Of a stretch of DNA of 64,000 nt, positions 1-8,557 are shown in pieces. The DNA comes from an uncultured Candidatus Entotheonella sp. GTDB lineage: Bacteria; Tectomicrobia; Entotheonellia; Entotheonellales; Entotheonellaceae. Position numbers and translations under genes: made by a program. The notes below the pieces were generated by a model. That model ran no database searches. It was not told where the DNA came from and saw nothing but the letters and a program-made list of their open reading frames with translations. Location of the stretch: positions 2,405,300-2,469,299 of the forward strand of contig OX639990.1 in assembly GCA_951828535.1 (NCBI GenBank), given 5' to 3'. Every line of letters begins with the position of its first letter. Position 1 is the first letter of the stretch.

Positions 1-652
1 CAATGATCGGAACGTCTTGATGGTTGCCCTGATCGAGACATGCCAGATAATCCGTCAGCATGGATTCTCGGTAATCCGGCGGTCGCCCCTCGAGCTGCCA
101 GAGAATCAGACTGCCGTCACTAAGGGCACAGACAACATCGCCACCCTTGCGGGCGGCGACCGCCTGTTCGATAAGGCTGCCGAATTCCATCAGCGTCCGG
201 CGCATGCCCAGCAGGTCACCGGTTACCTGCACGCGCTCGCCGCCGTAATCCAGGTACAGGTCCTCGTCACGATAAAACAGGCTTGGCGTGCTGGTAAACG
301 CTGCTCCTCCACCGTTGCCGTAGTGTAGGACGACCGTGGCGATATTGAGTAGAAAAGCCGGTATCACCTCGTGATGGCTCGGCATGATTTGCGAACCGTC
401 AGCGGCCACGACGGTGACCGTCTCGGGGCGCGGTGGCAGGTCGTAGGTGCGGTTGAGAGGCTCGTGAATGGTAGCAACCAACCAGGAGGTCTTGCTCATC
501 GCAAGTTTGTCAACGAATTCTTGCCAGCGGTCGGATTCCAGATGCAGGCGTTCCACGGCCAAGGCGAGCCGTTTGGCCATGTCATCGGCAACGAGATGCC
601 TCTCAGTAGCCATCTTGGTGATTTGCTGATTCACCTCCATCAAGTCAAGCAT
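1..652 (-). CDS. nurA: NurA-domain nuclease, C-terminus off the left edge
   Basis: The frame is open from an ATG at 652 to the window edge (217 codons, no stop). Two motifs typical of the NurA 5'-3' nuclease fold are visible: AADGSQI near residue 88 and ALSDGSLILW near residue 178, each with an Asp expected to bind metal. The N-terminal 60 residues look helical. NurA normally resects double-strand break ends with the HerA ATPase; HerA may lie beyond the edge. An AGAAAGG Shine-Dalgarno sits 6 bases before the ATG. It follows the mraZ-like gene by 62 bases on the same strand, at the end of a lexA-radA-recA run, which supports a repair role. Family assignment is from motifs only; function in this host is inferred. 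Confidence 0.78.
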   Translation of the reverse strand, partial: MLDLMEVNQQITKMATERHLVADDMAKRLALAVERLHLESDRWQEFVDKLAMSKTSWLVATIHEPLNRTYDLPPRPETVTVVAADGSQIMPSHHEVIPAFLLNIATVVLHYGNGGGAAFTSTPSLFYRDEDLYLDYGGERVQVTGDLLGMRRTLMEFGSLIEQAVAARKGGDVVCALSDGSLILWQLEGRPPDYRESMLTDYLACLDQGNHQDVPII

Positions 653-714
653 GCGAGCCTTTCTTTTGTCCCGGGGTCTGGAATCGTTGGAGCAAATCGC
701 CGCGCTCCACCAGG

Positions 715-1200
715 TTAGGCGCCTGAAAGGGCTGGCTTGAAACTGGGCATGCGGAGCACGTCGCTCAGGGTCGTTTCATGTTCCTCTTCCAAGGCGGCGA
801 GGTGAGAAGACCAAGCCTGACTGCCCCACACCTCCAGGTGATCGTACATACCGACGAGCACGACGTTGTCATTGGCGCCGATGTGCTCTCGCAGCCTGCG
901 GGGTACCAGAAGACGATTGGCGCGGTCCATTTCAACCTCGACCACGTCATACACCACGTGGTGCATGAAGAGCCGGCTTTCACGCTCGCTCAGCCGCTCC
1001 TGCTGAAACTCAAGCAACGCGCGCCAGTGCGGTACGGGAAGAAGCCAAAGGCATCGTTCCTGTTGCGATTTGACCAGCATTGCCCGCTTTGCATCGCTCC
1101 TTTCCGAAAGACTGAACGGCTCCCGGAGGGACGTCGGGACGGAAAAGCGACCCTTGTCATCCAGTTTGCATGCGTATTCACCGGCAAACATTTCCCGCAT
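715..1200 (-). CDS. mraZ: MraZ-family transcriptional regulator (SpoVT/AbrB-like)
   Basis: 161 aa. It opens with FAGEYACKLDDKGRFSVP, the first of two AbrB-like DNA-binding MraZ repeats; the second holds EMDRANRLLVPRRLREHIG. In E. coli MraZ binds its own promoter and represses the division/cell wall cluster. An upstream ATG at 1221 is possible, but GGAAGGAG sits 10 bases before the ATG at 1200 and the family begins close to FxGEY, so 1200 is preferred. The location is unusual: 55 bases after recA and before a NurA gene rather than at the head of mraW-ftsL. It may be a paralogue that regulates something else. Confidence 0.85.
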   Translation of the reverse strand: MREMFAGEYACKLDDKGRFSVPTSLREPFSLSERSDAKRAMLVKSQQERCLWLLPVPHWRALLEFQQERLSERESRLFMHHVVYDVVEVEMDRANRLLVPRRLREHIGANDNVVLVGMYDHLEVWGSQAWSSHLAALEEEHETTLSDVLRMPSFKPALSGA

Positions 1201-1255
1201 GACCGCGCTGCTCCTTCCCATCGAGATTGCCTATCGTCAACGCCCTGGGTCGCAT

Positions 1256-2374
1256 TCAACTGTTTTCCAGTCGATCGCCGTCCTCTTCCACGGAAGCAGG
1301 CTCATACAGATCGTCTTCGGTGCTGGCGGCCTCGGCGGCAGCGGCAAGCTTTTCGCTGGCTACCTGCGGAATGTCGTAGGCTTCACGTATCCGCGCTTCG
1401 ATGGCCGTGGCCATATCGGCGTGTTCTTCCAGATAACCCTTGGCGTTTTCTCTCCCCTGGCCAATACGCTCGCCGCCGTAGGAGAACCAGGAACCGCTTT
1501 TTTGCACCATGTCACGCTGTACCGCCAAGTCAAGTAGTTCTCCGATCGCGCAAATTCCCGTACCGTACAGCACGTCAAACTCGGCTTGCCGGAAGGGCGG
1601 GGCCACCTTGTTTTTGACGATCTTGACCCGAGTACGGTTTCCGAGGACTTCTTGGCCGGATTTGATCGAGTCGATGCGACGGATATCGAGACGCACGGAA
1701 GCATAGAACTTCAGGGCATTGCCGCCGGTCGTCGTCTCCGGGCTGCCAAAGAAAACACCGATCTTTTGGCGGATCTGGTTGATAAAGATCACGCAGGTCT
1801 TCGTTTTGTGGATGATGCCGGTGAGCTTGCGCATGGCCTGCGACATCAGACGCGCTTGCAGGCCCATCTGGGGTTCGCCCATATCGCCGTCGATCTCGGC
1901 TTGGGGCACGAGCGCTGCCACTGAGTCGACAACGACGACATCCAAAGCCCCACTTCGGACCAGGACGTCGGCAATCTCCAATGCCTGCTCACCGCTGTCG
2001 GGCTGTGAGATGAGTAAATTGTCCGTGTTGACACCCAGTCTGCCCGCGTAGGAGGGATCAAGGGCATGTTCGGCGTCGATGAACGCCGCCTCGCCACCGC
2101 TGCGCTGTGCTGACGCTACGACGTGCAGGGCCAGCGTGGTTTTGCCGGAGGCTTCGGGCCCATAGATCTCAACGATACGTCCGCGTGGCAGGCCGCCAAC
2201 CCCCAAGGCAATGTCCAAGGCCAGGGAACCGGTGGGAATGACCGGAATATCCAGGGCTTGGCTCTCGCCGAGGCGCATGATGGCACCCTTGCCGAACTGT
2301 TTTTCGATCTGGCTGAAAGCCAGGCTCAAGACACGTTGTTTCTCGCCTTGTCGATCAGGCGTATGTTTCGTCAT
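1256..2374 (-). CDS. recA: recombinase RecA
   Basis: 372 aa, usual length. RecA forms the ATP-dependent strand-exchange filament on single-stranded DNA and is the co-protease that triggers LexA self-cleavage. Walker A is GPEASGKTT and the family signature [14 protein letters not shown] is intact; the tail is acidic as in other RecA proteins. A longer frame begins at 2413, but the ATG at 2374 has AGGGGAGGAA 6-7 bases upstream and gives the standard [17 protein letters not shown]-terminus. This start lies inside the last 20 bases of radA, so translation is probably coupled to radA. An mraZ-like gene follows on the same strand. Confidence 0.97.
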   Translation of the reverse strand: MTKHTPDRQGEKQRVLSLAFSQIEKQFGKGAIMRLGESQALDIPVIPTGSLALDIALGVGGLPRGRIVEIYGPEASGKTTLALHVVASAQRSGGEAAFIDAEHALDPSYAGRLGVNTDNLLISQPDSGEQALEIADVLVRSGALDVVVVDSVAALVPQAEIDGDMGEPQMGLQARLMSQAMRKLTGIIHKTKTCVIFINQIRQKIGVFFGSPETTTGGNALKFYASVRLDIRRIDSIKSGQEVLGNRTRVKIVKNKVAPPFRQAEFDVLYGTGICAIGELLDLAVQRDMVQKSGSWFSYGGERIGQGRENAKGYLEEHADMATAIEARIREAYDIPQVASEKLAAAAEAASTEDDLYEPASVEEDGDRLENS

Positions 2375-3830
2375 GTGTTTTTCCTCCCCTTCTCCGAAAT
2401 GGTGCCGAAGCAACCACGTGTCTATCGCGTTCCTTCAGACTGCTGATAGATGGCCCCGGCGGCAGTACCATTTGCAGTGCCTCCGAGACCGTCCGAATCC
2501 CGATGCTTTTAATTCCAGCCACCATCGAAGCGGCTTGAACATTCGCTTGCGGAATCAGGCAGCGGCGAAAGCCGAGTTTGGCCGCTTCCCGCAAGCGGGC
2601 TTCCACATGCCCCACGGCGCGTACTTCTCCTGTTAAGCCAATCTCGCCCAGGACGACCAGGTCGGCATCGATTACCGCATCCTGCAAGCTCGACGCAACC
2701 GCTACTACGACCCCGAGGTCGATGGCTGGCTCGTTCAAGCTGAGGCCGCCAACGACATTGACGTACACGTCGTTTGTTTGCAGGGGGAGTCCCAGGCGCT
2801 TCTCCATAACCGCCAACAGGAGCAGGAGCCGCTGGTAATCGACGCCGTTGGCAACGCGCCGCGGGTTGCCGAAGACATTTGGACTGCCCAGGGCCTGCAG
2901 CTCGACGAGGAGCGGGCGGGTGCCCTCCAGACTCGCCACCACCACCGAACCGCTGGCTTGTGGCGGCCGTTCGGCCAGAAAGAGTTCCGACGGACTTTCC
3001 ACTTCCATGAGGCCCGCTGATTGCATTTCGAACACGCCAATTTCGTGCGTCGGGCCGAAGCGGTTCTTGACCGCCCGCAACACGCGGTAGCAGTGGTGCC
3101 GTTCACCCTCGAAGTACAGCACGGTGTCCACCATGTGCTCCATGACCCGAGGGCCGGCAATGGTGCCCTCTTTAGTAACGTGTCCAATGATTAAAACCGG
3201 CAGGTCGTGTGTCTTGGCCAGGTTCATCAGTTGGGCGGTGCTCTCGCGAACTTGATTGACGCTGCCTGGTGTCGAGGTCGAATGTTCCGTGTACACGGTC
3301 TGGATGGAGTCGATAATCAGAACGTCCGGTCGCAGTGCTTCAGCCTGAGCGCAGATATGCGTCACGGAAGTTTCGGTCAGAATGTGGATGTTCTGATTCT
3401 GCAAGCCGAGCCGCTCGGCGTGCATGCGGAGTTGGCTGGCCGATTCTTCGCCCGAGACGTAGAGGGCCGCGGAACTGTTGCCCTTGTGAGCCCGACTCAG
3501 ACCGCGGGCGGCTTGCAAAAGCAGGGTCGACTTGCCGATGCCCGGATCGCCGCCGATGAGCACGAGAGATCCGCGCACGATACCTCCGCCGAGCGCGCGG
3601 TCGAATTCCCCAATGCCCGTCAGCAAACGCTCCGCGTCGTCGTGGACGATTTCCGTTAGCGGCAGCGGTGACTGGGTTGTCCCTGGCTGCGTCTGGCGCA
3701 TCGCCGGGGTCGAAATTTGCAGCGTTTCGACAAAAGTGTCCCAACCGCCGCAATCCGGGCAGTGTCCGAGCCACTTGGCCGCTTGCCAACCGCATGCCTG
3801 ACAGTTGTATGCACGTTTTTTCTTGCTCAT
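2355..3830 (-). CDS. radA: DNA repair protein RadA
   Basis: 491 aa. The N-terminal C4 zinc finger uses C10, C13, C24 and C27. The RecA-like ATPase core carries Walker [11 protein letters not shown] and the RadA-specific KNRFG motif; the C-terminal Lon-like domain follows from about residue 290 and ends in a basic tail. RadA is a branch-migration helicase acting on recombination intermediates. It starts 15 bases after lexA stops and overlaps recA by 20 bases, so lexA-radA-recA should be one transcript. Its presence behind lexA suggests SOS induction, unlike E. coli where radA is separate. Confidence 0.96.
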   Translation of the reverse strand: MSKKKRAYNCQACGWQAAKWLGHCPDCGGWDTFVETLQISTPAMRQTQPGTTQSPLPLTEIVHDDAERLLTGIGEFDRALGGGIVRGSLVLIGGDPGIGKSTLLLQAARGLSRAHKGNSSAALYVSGEESASQLRMHAERLGLQNQNIHILTETSVTHICAQAEALRPDVLIIDSIQTVYTEHSTSTPGSVNQVRESTAQLMNLAKTHDLPVLIIGHVTKEGTIAGPRVMEHMVDTVLYFEGERHHCYRVLRAVKNRFGPTHEIGVFEMQSAGLMEVESPSELFLAERPPQASGSVVVASLEGTRPLLVELQALGSPNVFGNPRRVANGVDYQRLLLLLAVMEKRLGLPLQTNDVYVNVVGGLSLNEPAIDLGVVVAVASSLQDAVIDADLVVLGEIGLTGEVRAVGHVEARLREAAKLGFRRCLIPQANVQAASMVAGIKSIGIRTVSEALQMVLPPGPSISSLKERDRHVVASAPFRRRGGKTHDETYA

Positions 3831-3845
3831 GATCCGTATCTCGCG

Positions 3846-4472
3846 TCAGAACACGTGGGGCCGCACGAGGGCAATGACCTTGCCGCAGATGTCTACGTTG
3901 GCGCTGTAAATGGGTGCCATGGTGGGATTTTCCGGCTGCAGGCGAATGGTGCCCTTCTCTCGATAAAAACGCTTGACGGTGGCCTCTTCGCCCATGAGCG
4001 CAACCACAATGTCACCGTTGTCCGCACCTTGTTGTAAACGCACCACCACAATGTCGCCGTCGAGAATTCCGGCGTTGATCATACTGTCGCCGTTGACCCT
4101 CAGGGCGAACGATTCCTGGTTCTTGATCAGGCTTGCATCGAGGGTTAGGGAGCCCTCGTGGTTTTCCGCGGCCATGACGGGCATGCCTGCTGCTACCCGT
4201 CCCAAAATGGGGATATCCACGGTTGTCGAATAGGATGGAGAAGCCGCATTTGAAAGACGGTCGAGGCTGACGATGCCTCTAGAGGTGCGTTGGCTACGAC
4301 GGATGTAGCCTTTCTTCTGGAGTGCTTGCAGATGCAGTCGGACGCCGTTTGTGGAACTGATGCCCAATGCCGCGCCGATTTGTCGGATGCTGGGGGGAAC
4401 ACCGGTTGCACTGGTTTCGCGCTCGATGTAATCGAGCATTTCCTGCTGTCTCGCGGTGAGCTTTGGTCTCAT
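3846..4472 (-). CDS. lexA: SOS repressor LexA
   Basis: 208 aa. The N-terminal winged helix-turn-helix starts LTARQQEMLDYIE and contains PPSIRQIGAALGI. The S24 autoprotease half has the Ala-Gly cleavage bond in VAAGMP, the nucleophile Ser in GDSM and the general-base Lys in ATVKRF. RecA filaments stimulate cleavage and so de-repress the regulon. An ATG at 4499 is also in frame but lacks a ribosome site; the ATG at 4472 follows GGGGCGG and gives the canonical start MRPKLTARQQ. It is the first gene of the leftward repair operon, and palindromes upstream are likely autoregulatory sites. Confidence 0.96.
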   Translation of the reverse strand: MRPKLTARQQEMLDYIERETSATGVPPSIRQIGAALGISSTNGVRLHLQALQKKGYIRRSQRTSRGIVSLDRLSNAASPSYSTTVDIPILGRVAAGMPVMAAENHEGSLTLDASLIKNQESFALRVNGDSMINAGILDGDIVVVRLQQGADNGDIVVALMGEEATVKRFYREKGTIRLQPENPTMAPIYSANVDICGKVIALVRPHVF

Positions 4473-4541
4473 AATCCGCCCCGCTGTTGACATTGCCATG
4501 AGGGATTGGGGAGGTTCCGTTTCCCCGTATGCTGCAGAGGC

Positions 4542-4586
4542 CTACCTACCAATCAGGCAGGTAGTGCACAAATGAGCATACTGCTC
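4542..4586 (-). promoter_or_regulatory. candidate LexA operator region
   Basis: Two inverted repeats lie 70-115 bases before lexA: CTACCT (4542-4547) with AGGTAG (4559-4564), and a perfect GAGCA-TAC-TGCTC at 4574-4586. LexA usually represses its own gene, so these are the natural operator candidates. Neither matches the E. coli CTG-N10-CAG or Bacillus GAAC-N4-GTTC box exactly, so which one LexA binds cannot be decided here. Confidence 0.4.
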
Positions 4587-4607
4587 GAATAGGCATGTGT
4601 CAATGGG

Positions 4608-4629
4608 CGGGCCAAATTATTTTGGCGGG
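4608..4629 (-). terminator. hairpin between minE and lexA
   Basis: GCCAAA at 4611-4616 pairs perfectly with TTTGGC at 4621-4626 around a TTAT loop, with partial extension on both sides. It lies 7 bases beyond the minE stop. It could end the dnaA-min transcript, but no U-run follows, so it may instead be part of lexA control. Confidence 0.35.
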
Positions 4630-4635
4630 TTGACC

Positions 4636-4980
4636 CTAACGTCGGTGACGCCGCGTGGAAGGGCGCGGCATGGCCTTCATGGTAGCGGGTGATTTTGAAC
4701 CGTGGGATCGAGTGTTGATGCGAAGTGGAATGCTGGCGATCAGCTTGTCCTGATCCATGGTGCGGTCGAGTTGGATGGTAATGTCTTCCTGGTCGAGGTC
4801 CAGGTGTTTGGCAATTACCTCGATGATTTCGTCACGCAGTCGTTCCAGGGCGTTGTAACCGACGCTCGCGCGGTCGTATGTCAAAGCCAATTTCAAACGT
4901 TCTCGCGCTGCCTGTCTGCTTGGGTGAGCATCGTCCTCCGACAGGCCGAACCCAAAGATTTTGCTGATGAGTTTCTTCAC
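4636..4980 (-). CDS. minE: cell division topological specificity factor MinE
   Basis: 114 aa, starting with GTG. Residues 1-90 match MinE: a short N-terminal amphipathic stretch (MKKLISKIFGF), the anti-MinCD segment RERLKLALTYDRA, and the dimerisation half ending in SIPLRI. MinE stimulates the MinD ATPase at the membrane and drives Min oscillation. A basic, low-complexity tail of about 25 residues after SIPLRI is longer than in E. coli MinE (88 aa). It follows minD by 37 bases and is the last gene of the dnaA-min run. Confidence 0.94.
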   Translation of the reverse strand: MKKLISKIFGFGLSEDDAHPSRQAARERLKLALTYDRASVGYNALERLRDEIIEVIAKHLDLDQEDITIQLDRTMDQDKLIASIPLRINTRSHGSKSPATMKAMPRPSTRRHRR

Positions 4981-5017
4981 GGGGAAGCCCCTTGCAGGAG
5001 GTATCCGGGGTAGCGGG

Positions 5018-5818
5018 TTATTTGCTTTTGAACATATGAAACAGCCGTTGAAACATATTCGACTTGTCGTCGATTGTCATAAACGGCACCTCCTCACCCT
5101 GCATGCGCCGTGCGATGTTCCGATACTCCTGACCGGCTGGCGACTCGTCGGGGTTCAGGGTGGCCAGCGCACCGCGGTTGCTGGACACAACGATGTATTC
5201 GTCCTCAGGAACGATGCCCAAGAGGTCGACTGCCAGAATTTCCATTACGTCGTTGATGCCGAGCATGTCGCCGCGGCGCACCATTTCCGGCTGCAGACGG
5301 TTGATCACGAGGTGAATATCCTGTTTGTCGCGCGACTCCAGCAAGCCAATGACGCGGTCGGCATCACGGACCGATGAGACGTGCGGCGTCACGACGATGA
5401 TGACGTTATCAGCACCGATAGTGGCTGTTTCGAAACCGCCTTCGATACCCGCTGGCGAGTCAATGATGACGTAGTCGCAAAGCGACCGCAGATCGTCGCA
5501 AACCTTGCGCATAGCATTTGGGCTCACCGCAGTCTTGTCACGTGTTTGGGCTGCCGGCAGCAACTGTAGAGAGGGGATGCGCCTGTCGCGGATACAGGCC
5601 TTTGAAAGGTCGCAACGCCCCTCCACCACGTCGACCAGGTCGAAGACGATGCGATTTTCCAAGCCCATGACGATGTCCAGATTACGCAGCCCCACATCCG
5701 TATCCACCGCAATCGTCTTTTTGCCGAGCTCTGCAAGCGCTGCGCTGACGTTGGCACTCAGAGTGGTTTTGCCAACCCCTCCCTTGCCGGAAGTTATGGT
5801 GATAACTTGTCCCGTCAC
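5018..5818 (-). CDS. minD: septum site-determining ATPase MinD
   Basis: 266 aa, GTG start with AAGGGGGA 6 bases upstream. The deviant Walker A KGGVGKTT lies at residues 11-18, switch I DTDVGLRNLD follows, and the C-terminal amphipathic membrane-targeting helix NMFQRLFHMF is present. MinD binds membrane as an ATP dimer, recruits MinC to block FtsZ rings near poles, and is released by MinE. It is 12 bases after minC and 37 bases before minE. Confidence 0.97.
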   Translation of the reverse strand: MTGQVITITSGKGGVGKTTLSANVSAALAELGKKTIAVDTDVGLRNLDIVMGLENRIVFDLVDVVEGRCDLSKACIRDRRIPSLQLLPAAQTRDKTAVSPNAMRKVCDDLRSLCDYVIIDSPAGIEGGFETATIGADNVIIVVTPHVSSVRDADRVIGLLESRDKQDIHLVINRLQPEMVRRGDMLGINDVMEILAVDLLGIVPEDEYIVVSSNRGALATLNPDESPAGQEYRNIARRMQGEEVPFMTIDDKSNMFQRLFHMFKSK

Positions 5819-5830
5819 AGACTATCCCCC

Positions 5831-6502
5831 TTATAGAGAGACTCGGCCTCGCTCCCAGGATTCGACCACGATTTGGTTCTGGTCGATGCGTGCCAACTCG
5901 GGAACCGCCGTCGTCACCGGTCGCACATCAGGCGACCGGGCAATGTATCCGGCGATTCGCAATTGAATGGGAGAGAGATGCAGCGCAGCAATCACAGCGT
6001 CCTCGTGATTGGGCACGCCGGCGTAGGCCGTACCCTTGAGGGAACCCCAAACGATGATGTTATGTCCGGCAATGACCTCGGCCCCAGGGTTGACATCGCC
6101 CATGATGATAAGATGGCCTTCGGAGGCAACCTTCTCGCCGGAACGCACGGTGCGGTGTTCAACCACCGCGGCCTCTTTTTCGTTAAAGATCGGCGTGATC
6201 ACCTTGGGTTGGTCCGGCGCGGGCTGGGGCCGGCTGATGCCCTCGACCCTACTGGCAGCGGAAACGACGCCCTGTAATGTAAGCCCGTGGCGCGCGAGCA
6301 CCACACCGAGTTGTTCCATTTCGTGTTGTAGAACTGGCCGCGTGTCTACCTCAAGAAATACTTTTGCATCGGCAAAAAAGGCGGGCGATTTCTGGATGTG
6401 TTCCTCCACCTCGACCAGAAGCTGTGACAGGGGTACTTCCCAGTCCATGCACACCAGCAGACCGTAATCCACGCCCGTAAATCTGATTCGTGATTTCGAC
6501 AT
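5831..6502 (-). CDS. minC: septum site-determining protein MinC
   Basis: 223 aa. The N-terminal FtsZ-antagonist domain covers about residues 1-105. A linker with prolines leads to the C-terminal beta-helix that binds MinD, visible as VRSGEKVASEGHLIIMGDVN and ending near AGVPNHEDAVIAAL. MinC blocks Z-ring assembly away from midcell. It starts 25 bases after dnaA stops, so it probably shares the dnaA transcript. Confidence 0.95.
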   Translation of the reverse strand: MSKSRIRFTGVDYGLLVCMDWEVPLSQLLVEVEEHIQKSPAFFADAKVFLEVDTRPVLQHEMEQLGVVLARHGLTLQGVVSAASRVEGISRPQPAPDQPKVITPIFNEKEAAVVEHRTVRSGEKVASEGHLIIMGDVNPGAEVIAGHNIIVWGSLKGTAYAGVPNHEDAVIAALHLSPIQLRIAGYIARSPDVRPVTTAVPELARIDQNQIVVESWERGRVSL

Positions 6503-6527
6503 GTCTGCTTGTCGTGACCCCCTTAAT

Positions 6528-7919
6528 CTAACTCTGGAGCACGCGAATGAGTTGCTCGACTTCCTCCTGAAAATTCCAGTTTTCTTTTAGCATCCCTTTT
6601 ATTTTATTACAGGCGTGTATGACAGAGGTGTGATCGCGGTCGCCATACGTCTTGCCGATGTGCGGTAGCGATGCGTCGGTCAGTTGACGTGTCAGGTACA
6701 TGGCAACATGTCGGGCGTGCGCGATGTCTTTGTGGCGCCTTTTTGAGCGTAGTAAGGCAGTCTTGATGTGATAGTGATCCGCGACGACGCGCTCGATTTC
6801 AGCGATCGTGATCGGTTTGTCTTCTCCCTCTGCCAAGTCGCCGAGCAAGCTCTTGGCCAGTCCGAGGGTGATCTCCTGCCCGGTTATGGAGGCGAACGCT
6901 TCCACCGTGGTGAGCGCGCCCTCGAGCTTGCGCGCATCGCTGCGAATCAGACGGGCGATATACAACACCACGTCATCGGGCAACTCGAACTGTCGGTACT
7001 CCGCCTTCCTCTTGAGGATGGCGATCTTGGTCTCCAGGTCCGGCGGCTGCAGATCGGTTACCAGACCCCACTCGAAGCGTGACTGCAGACGTTTTTCCAG
7101 TCCCGTCATGGCCTTCGGCAGTTTATCGCTGGTCAGCACGATCTGCTTGTTGGCGTTGAACAGCACGTTGAAGGTGTGAAAAAATTCTTCCTGGGTGCGC
7201 TCCTTGCCGATGAGAAACTGCACGTCATCAACGAGGATCACATCGTTTCTGCGGTAACGATTGCGGAAATCCTCCATCTTGTCATGGCTTAGTGCACCGA
7301 CGAGATCATTGAGGAATTTTTCGGATGAAACGTAGCAGGTCACTAAATGCGGGTGGTGCTGTTGAACGTAGTGGCCAATGGCGTGCAGCAAGTGGGTTTT
7401 GCCCAAGCCAACGTCGCCGTATACGAAGAGGGGATTGTACGTGCCCGCCGGATGCCGCGACACCGCAAGGCAAGCGGCTTGCGTAAACTGATTGCTTGAG
7501 CCGACGACAAACGTTTCAAAGGTAAAGCGGGAATTGAATTGTGTGTATCCGCTGCTGGCGCTGGGTGGCATGACCACCTCGGCCACCGGCTCTGGTTGCG
7601 GGGTAGGCTCGGCCTTTGGTTCGCCCACAACGATAAAAATCTGGTAGGGAATGCCAGTGATCTGCTGCAACAAGTCAACGAGCAGACCGTGGTAGTGCTC
7701 AAGAACCCAGTCGCGAACGAATTTATTGGGGGCTGCCACACGCAACATGCCGCTTGAGCCCGAGAGCAGGTAAAGTGGCTTGAACCAAGTGCTGAATTTG
7801 GTATCGTCCACATGCTCGCGAACAATTTGCAGCACCTTGAGCCAGATTATTTCTGCGTCATCATTACGACGTCTGTCTATATGGCCCGCTTCGTTCTCGG
7901 CCAATAGCTTCTCGCTCAA
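6528..7919 (-). CDS. dnaA: chromosomal replication initiator DnaA
   Basis: 463 aa. The order is: domain I (residues 20-95), a short linker, AAA+ domain with Walker A GDVGLGKTH and Walker B ILVDDVQFL, and the C-terminal DNA-binding domain IV with the signature RDHTSVIHACNKI. DnaA-ATP binds DnaA boxes and opens oriC. No ATG is available near the expected N-terminus; a TTG at 7919 follows AGGGG by 8 bases and is chosen. dnaN, recF and gyrB, the usual followers, are absent; minC-minD-minE follow instead. Confidence 0.97.
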   Translation of the reverse strand: MSEKLLAENEAGHIDRRRNDDAEIIWLKVLQIVREHVDDTKFSTWFKPLYLLSGSSGMLRVAAPNKFVRDWVLEHYHGLLVDLLQQITGIPYQIFIVVGEPKAEPTPQPEPVAEVVMPPSASSGYTQFNSRFTFETFVVGSSNQFTQAACLAVSRHPAGTYNPLFVYGDVGLGKTHLLHAIGHYVQQHHPHLVTCYVSSEKFLNDLVGALSHDKMEDFRNRYRRNDVILVDDVQFLIGKERTQEEFFHTFNVLFNANKQIVLTSDKLPKAMTGLEKRLQSRFEWGLVTDLQPPDLETKIAILKRKAEYRQFELPDDVVLYIARLIRSDARKLEGALTTVEAFASITGQEITLGLAKSLLGDLAEGEDKPITIAEIERVVADHYHIKTALLRSKRRHKDIAHARHVAMYLTRQLTDASLPHIGKTYGDRDHTSVIHACNKIKGMLKENWNFQEEVEQLIRVLQS

Positions 7920-8497
7920 CGAGATACCCCTATACAGTCGCCTTCCTTCCCGTGCAGGTACGAGACACGCTTATATATTCCGACAGAGATAATTTGTCAA
8001 TAACCATCCCAAGGCGGCACGTTATGACTCTAGAGCTTTTCCACAGATTGAGAAAAACCTTGTGAATGACAAAATGAGCAAATTCTGCACGAAAGTTCTA
8101 GGTATTGTGAGGGCTTCGCGGGACTACGTACAAGGGGGACACAACAAATATGGAGCTACGTCTTATTGGGTCTCAATTATTTGATCAGTATTCATCAGTA
8201 ATATGGTTGTGGACGTCCAACTGCAATATGCGTTTACAGTTCTTCATCCATGAACATGAATCTATCATGGTAGACGACCTACAAGGCGGGATTTCTGACC
8301 AGCCATAAACATCTATTTTGAAGTGGCTGTGTAGGGTAAGACCGTTATGGCGTTGGCTCAATACTGGGCATGCAGGACAGACGAAAATCCACCATGCTTG
8401 TGCGCTGCACTCTAGCCTATCCCGGCTAGCATGTCCAGACAGACCTGAACGGGCGAATTTGCAGGGGTGATATTGACACGTTTTCGGCCTGCTGCGT
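7920..8497. other. candidate chromosomal origin (oriC) upstream of dnaA
   Basis: A 578-base gene-free stretch, visibly more A+T-rich than its surroundings, lies directly upstream of dnaA. It holds one consensus DnaA box (8037-8045), a one-mismatch box on the other strand at 8071-8079, an AT-rich tract around 8170-8205, and a hairpin (8412-8417 with 8424-8429). The nine genes to its left all point left while the nearest ones to its right point right, as expected if forks leave in both directions. Position, composition and gene polarity agree, but box clustering is weak, so the origin call remains an inference. Confidence 0.5.
8037..8045 (+). promoter_or_regulatory. DnaA box TTTTCCACA
   Basis: Exact match to the TTWTNCACA consensus, 118 bases upstream of the dnaA start codon. 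It may serve in origin function, in dnaA autoregulation, or both. Confidence 0.55.
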
Positions 8498-8557
8498 ATG
8501 GTACAGGCTCACCTCGTGTCGAGCGATTCCAACACTCCAGTGCAAAGGAACGTCCCT

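Noticed and set aside
778-1617. 279-codon rightward frame across mraZ-like and recA
   Set aside because: It is antisense to two clear genes, has no ribosome site and shows no protein family pattern; GC-rich codon structure creates such shadows.
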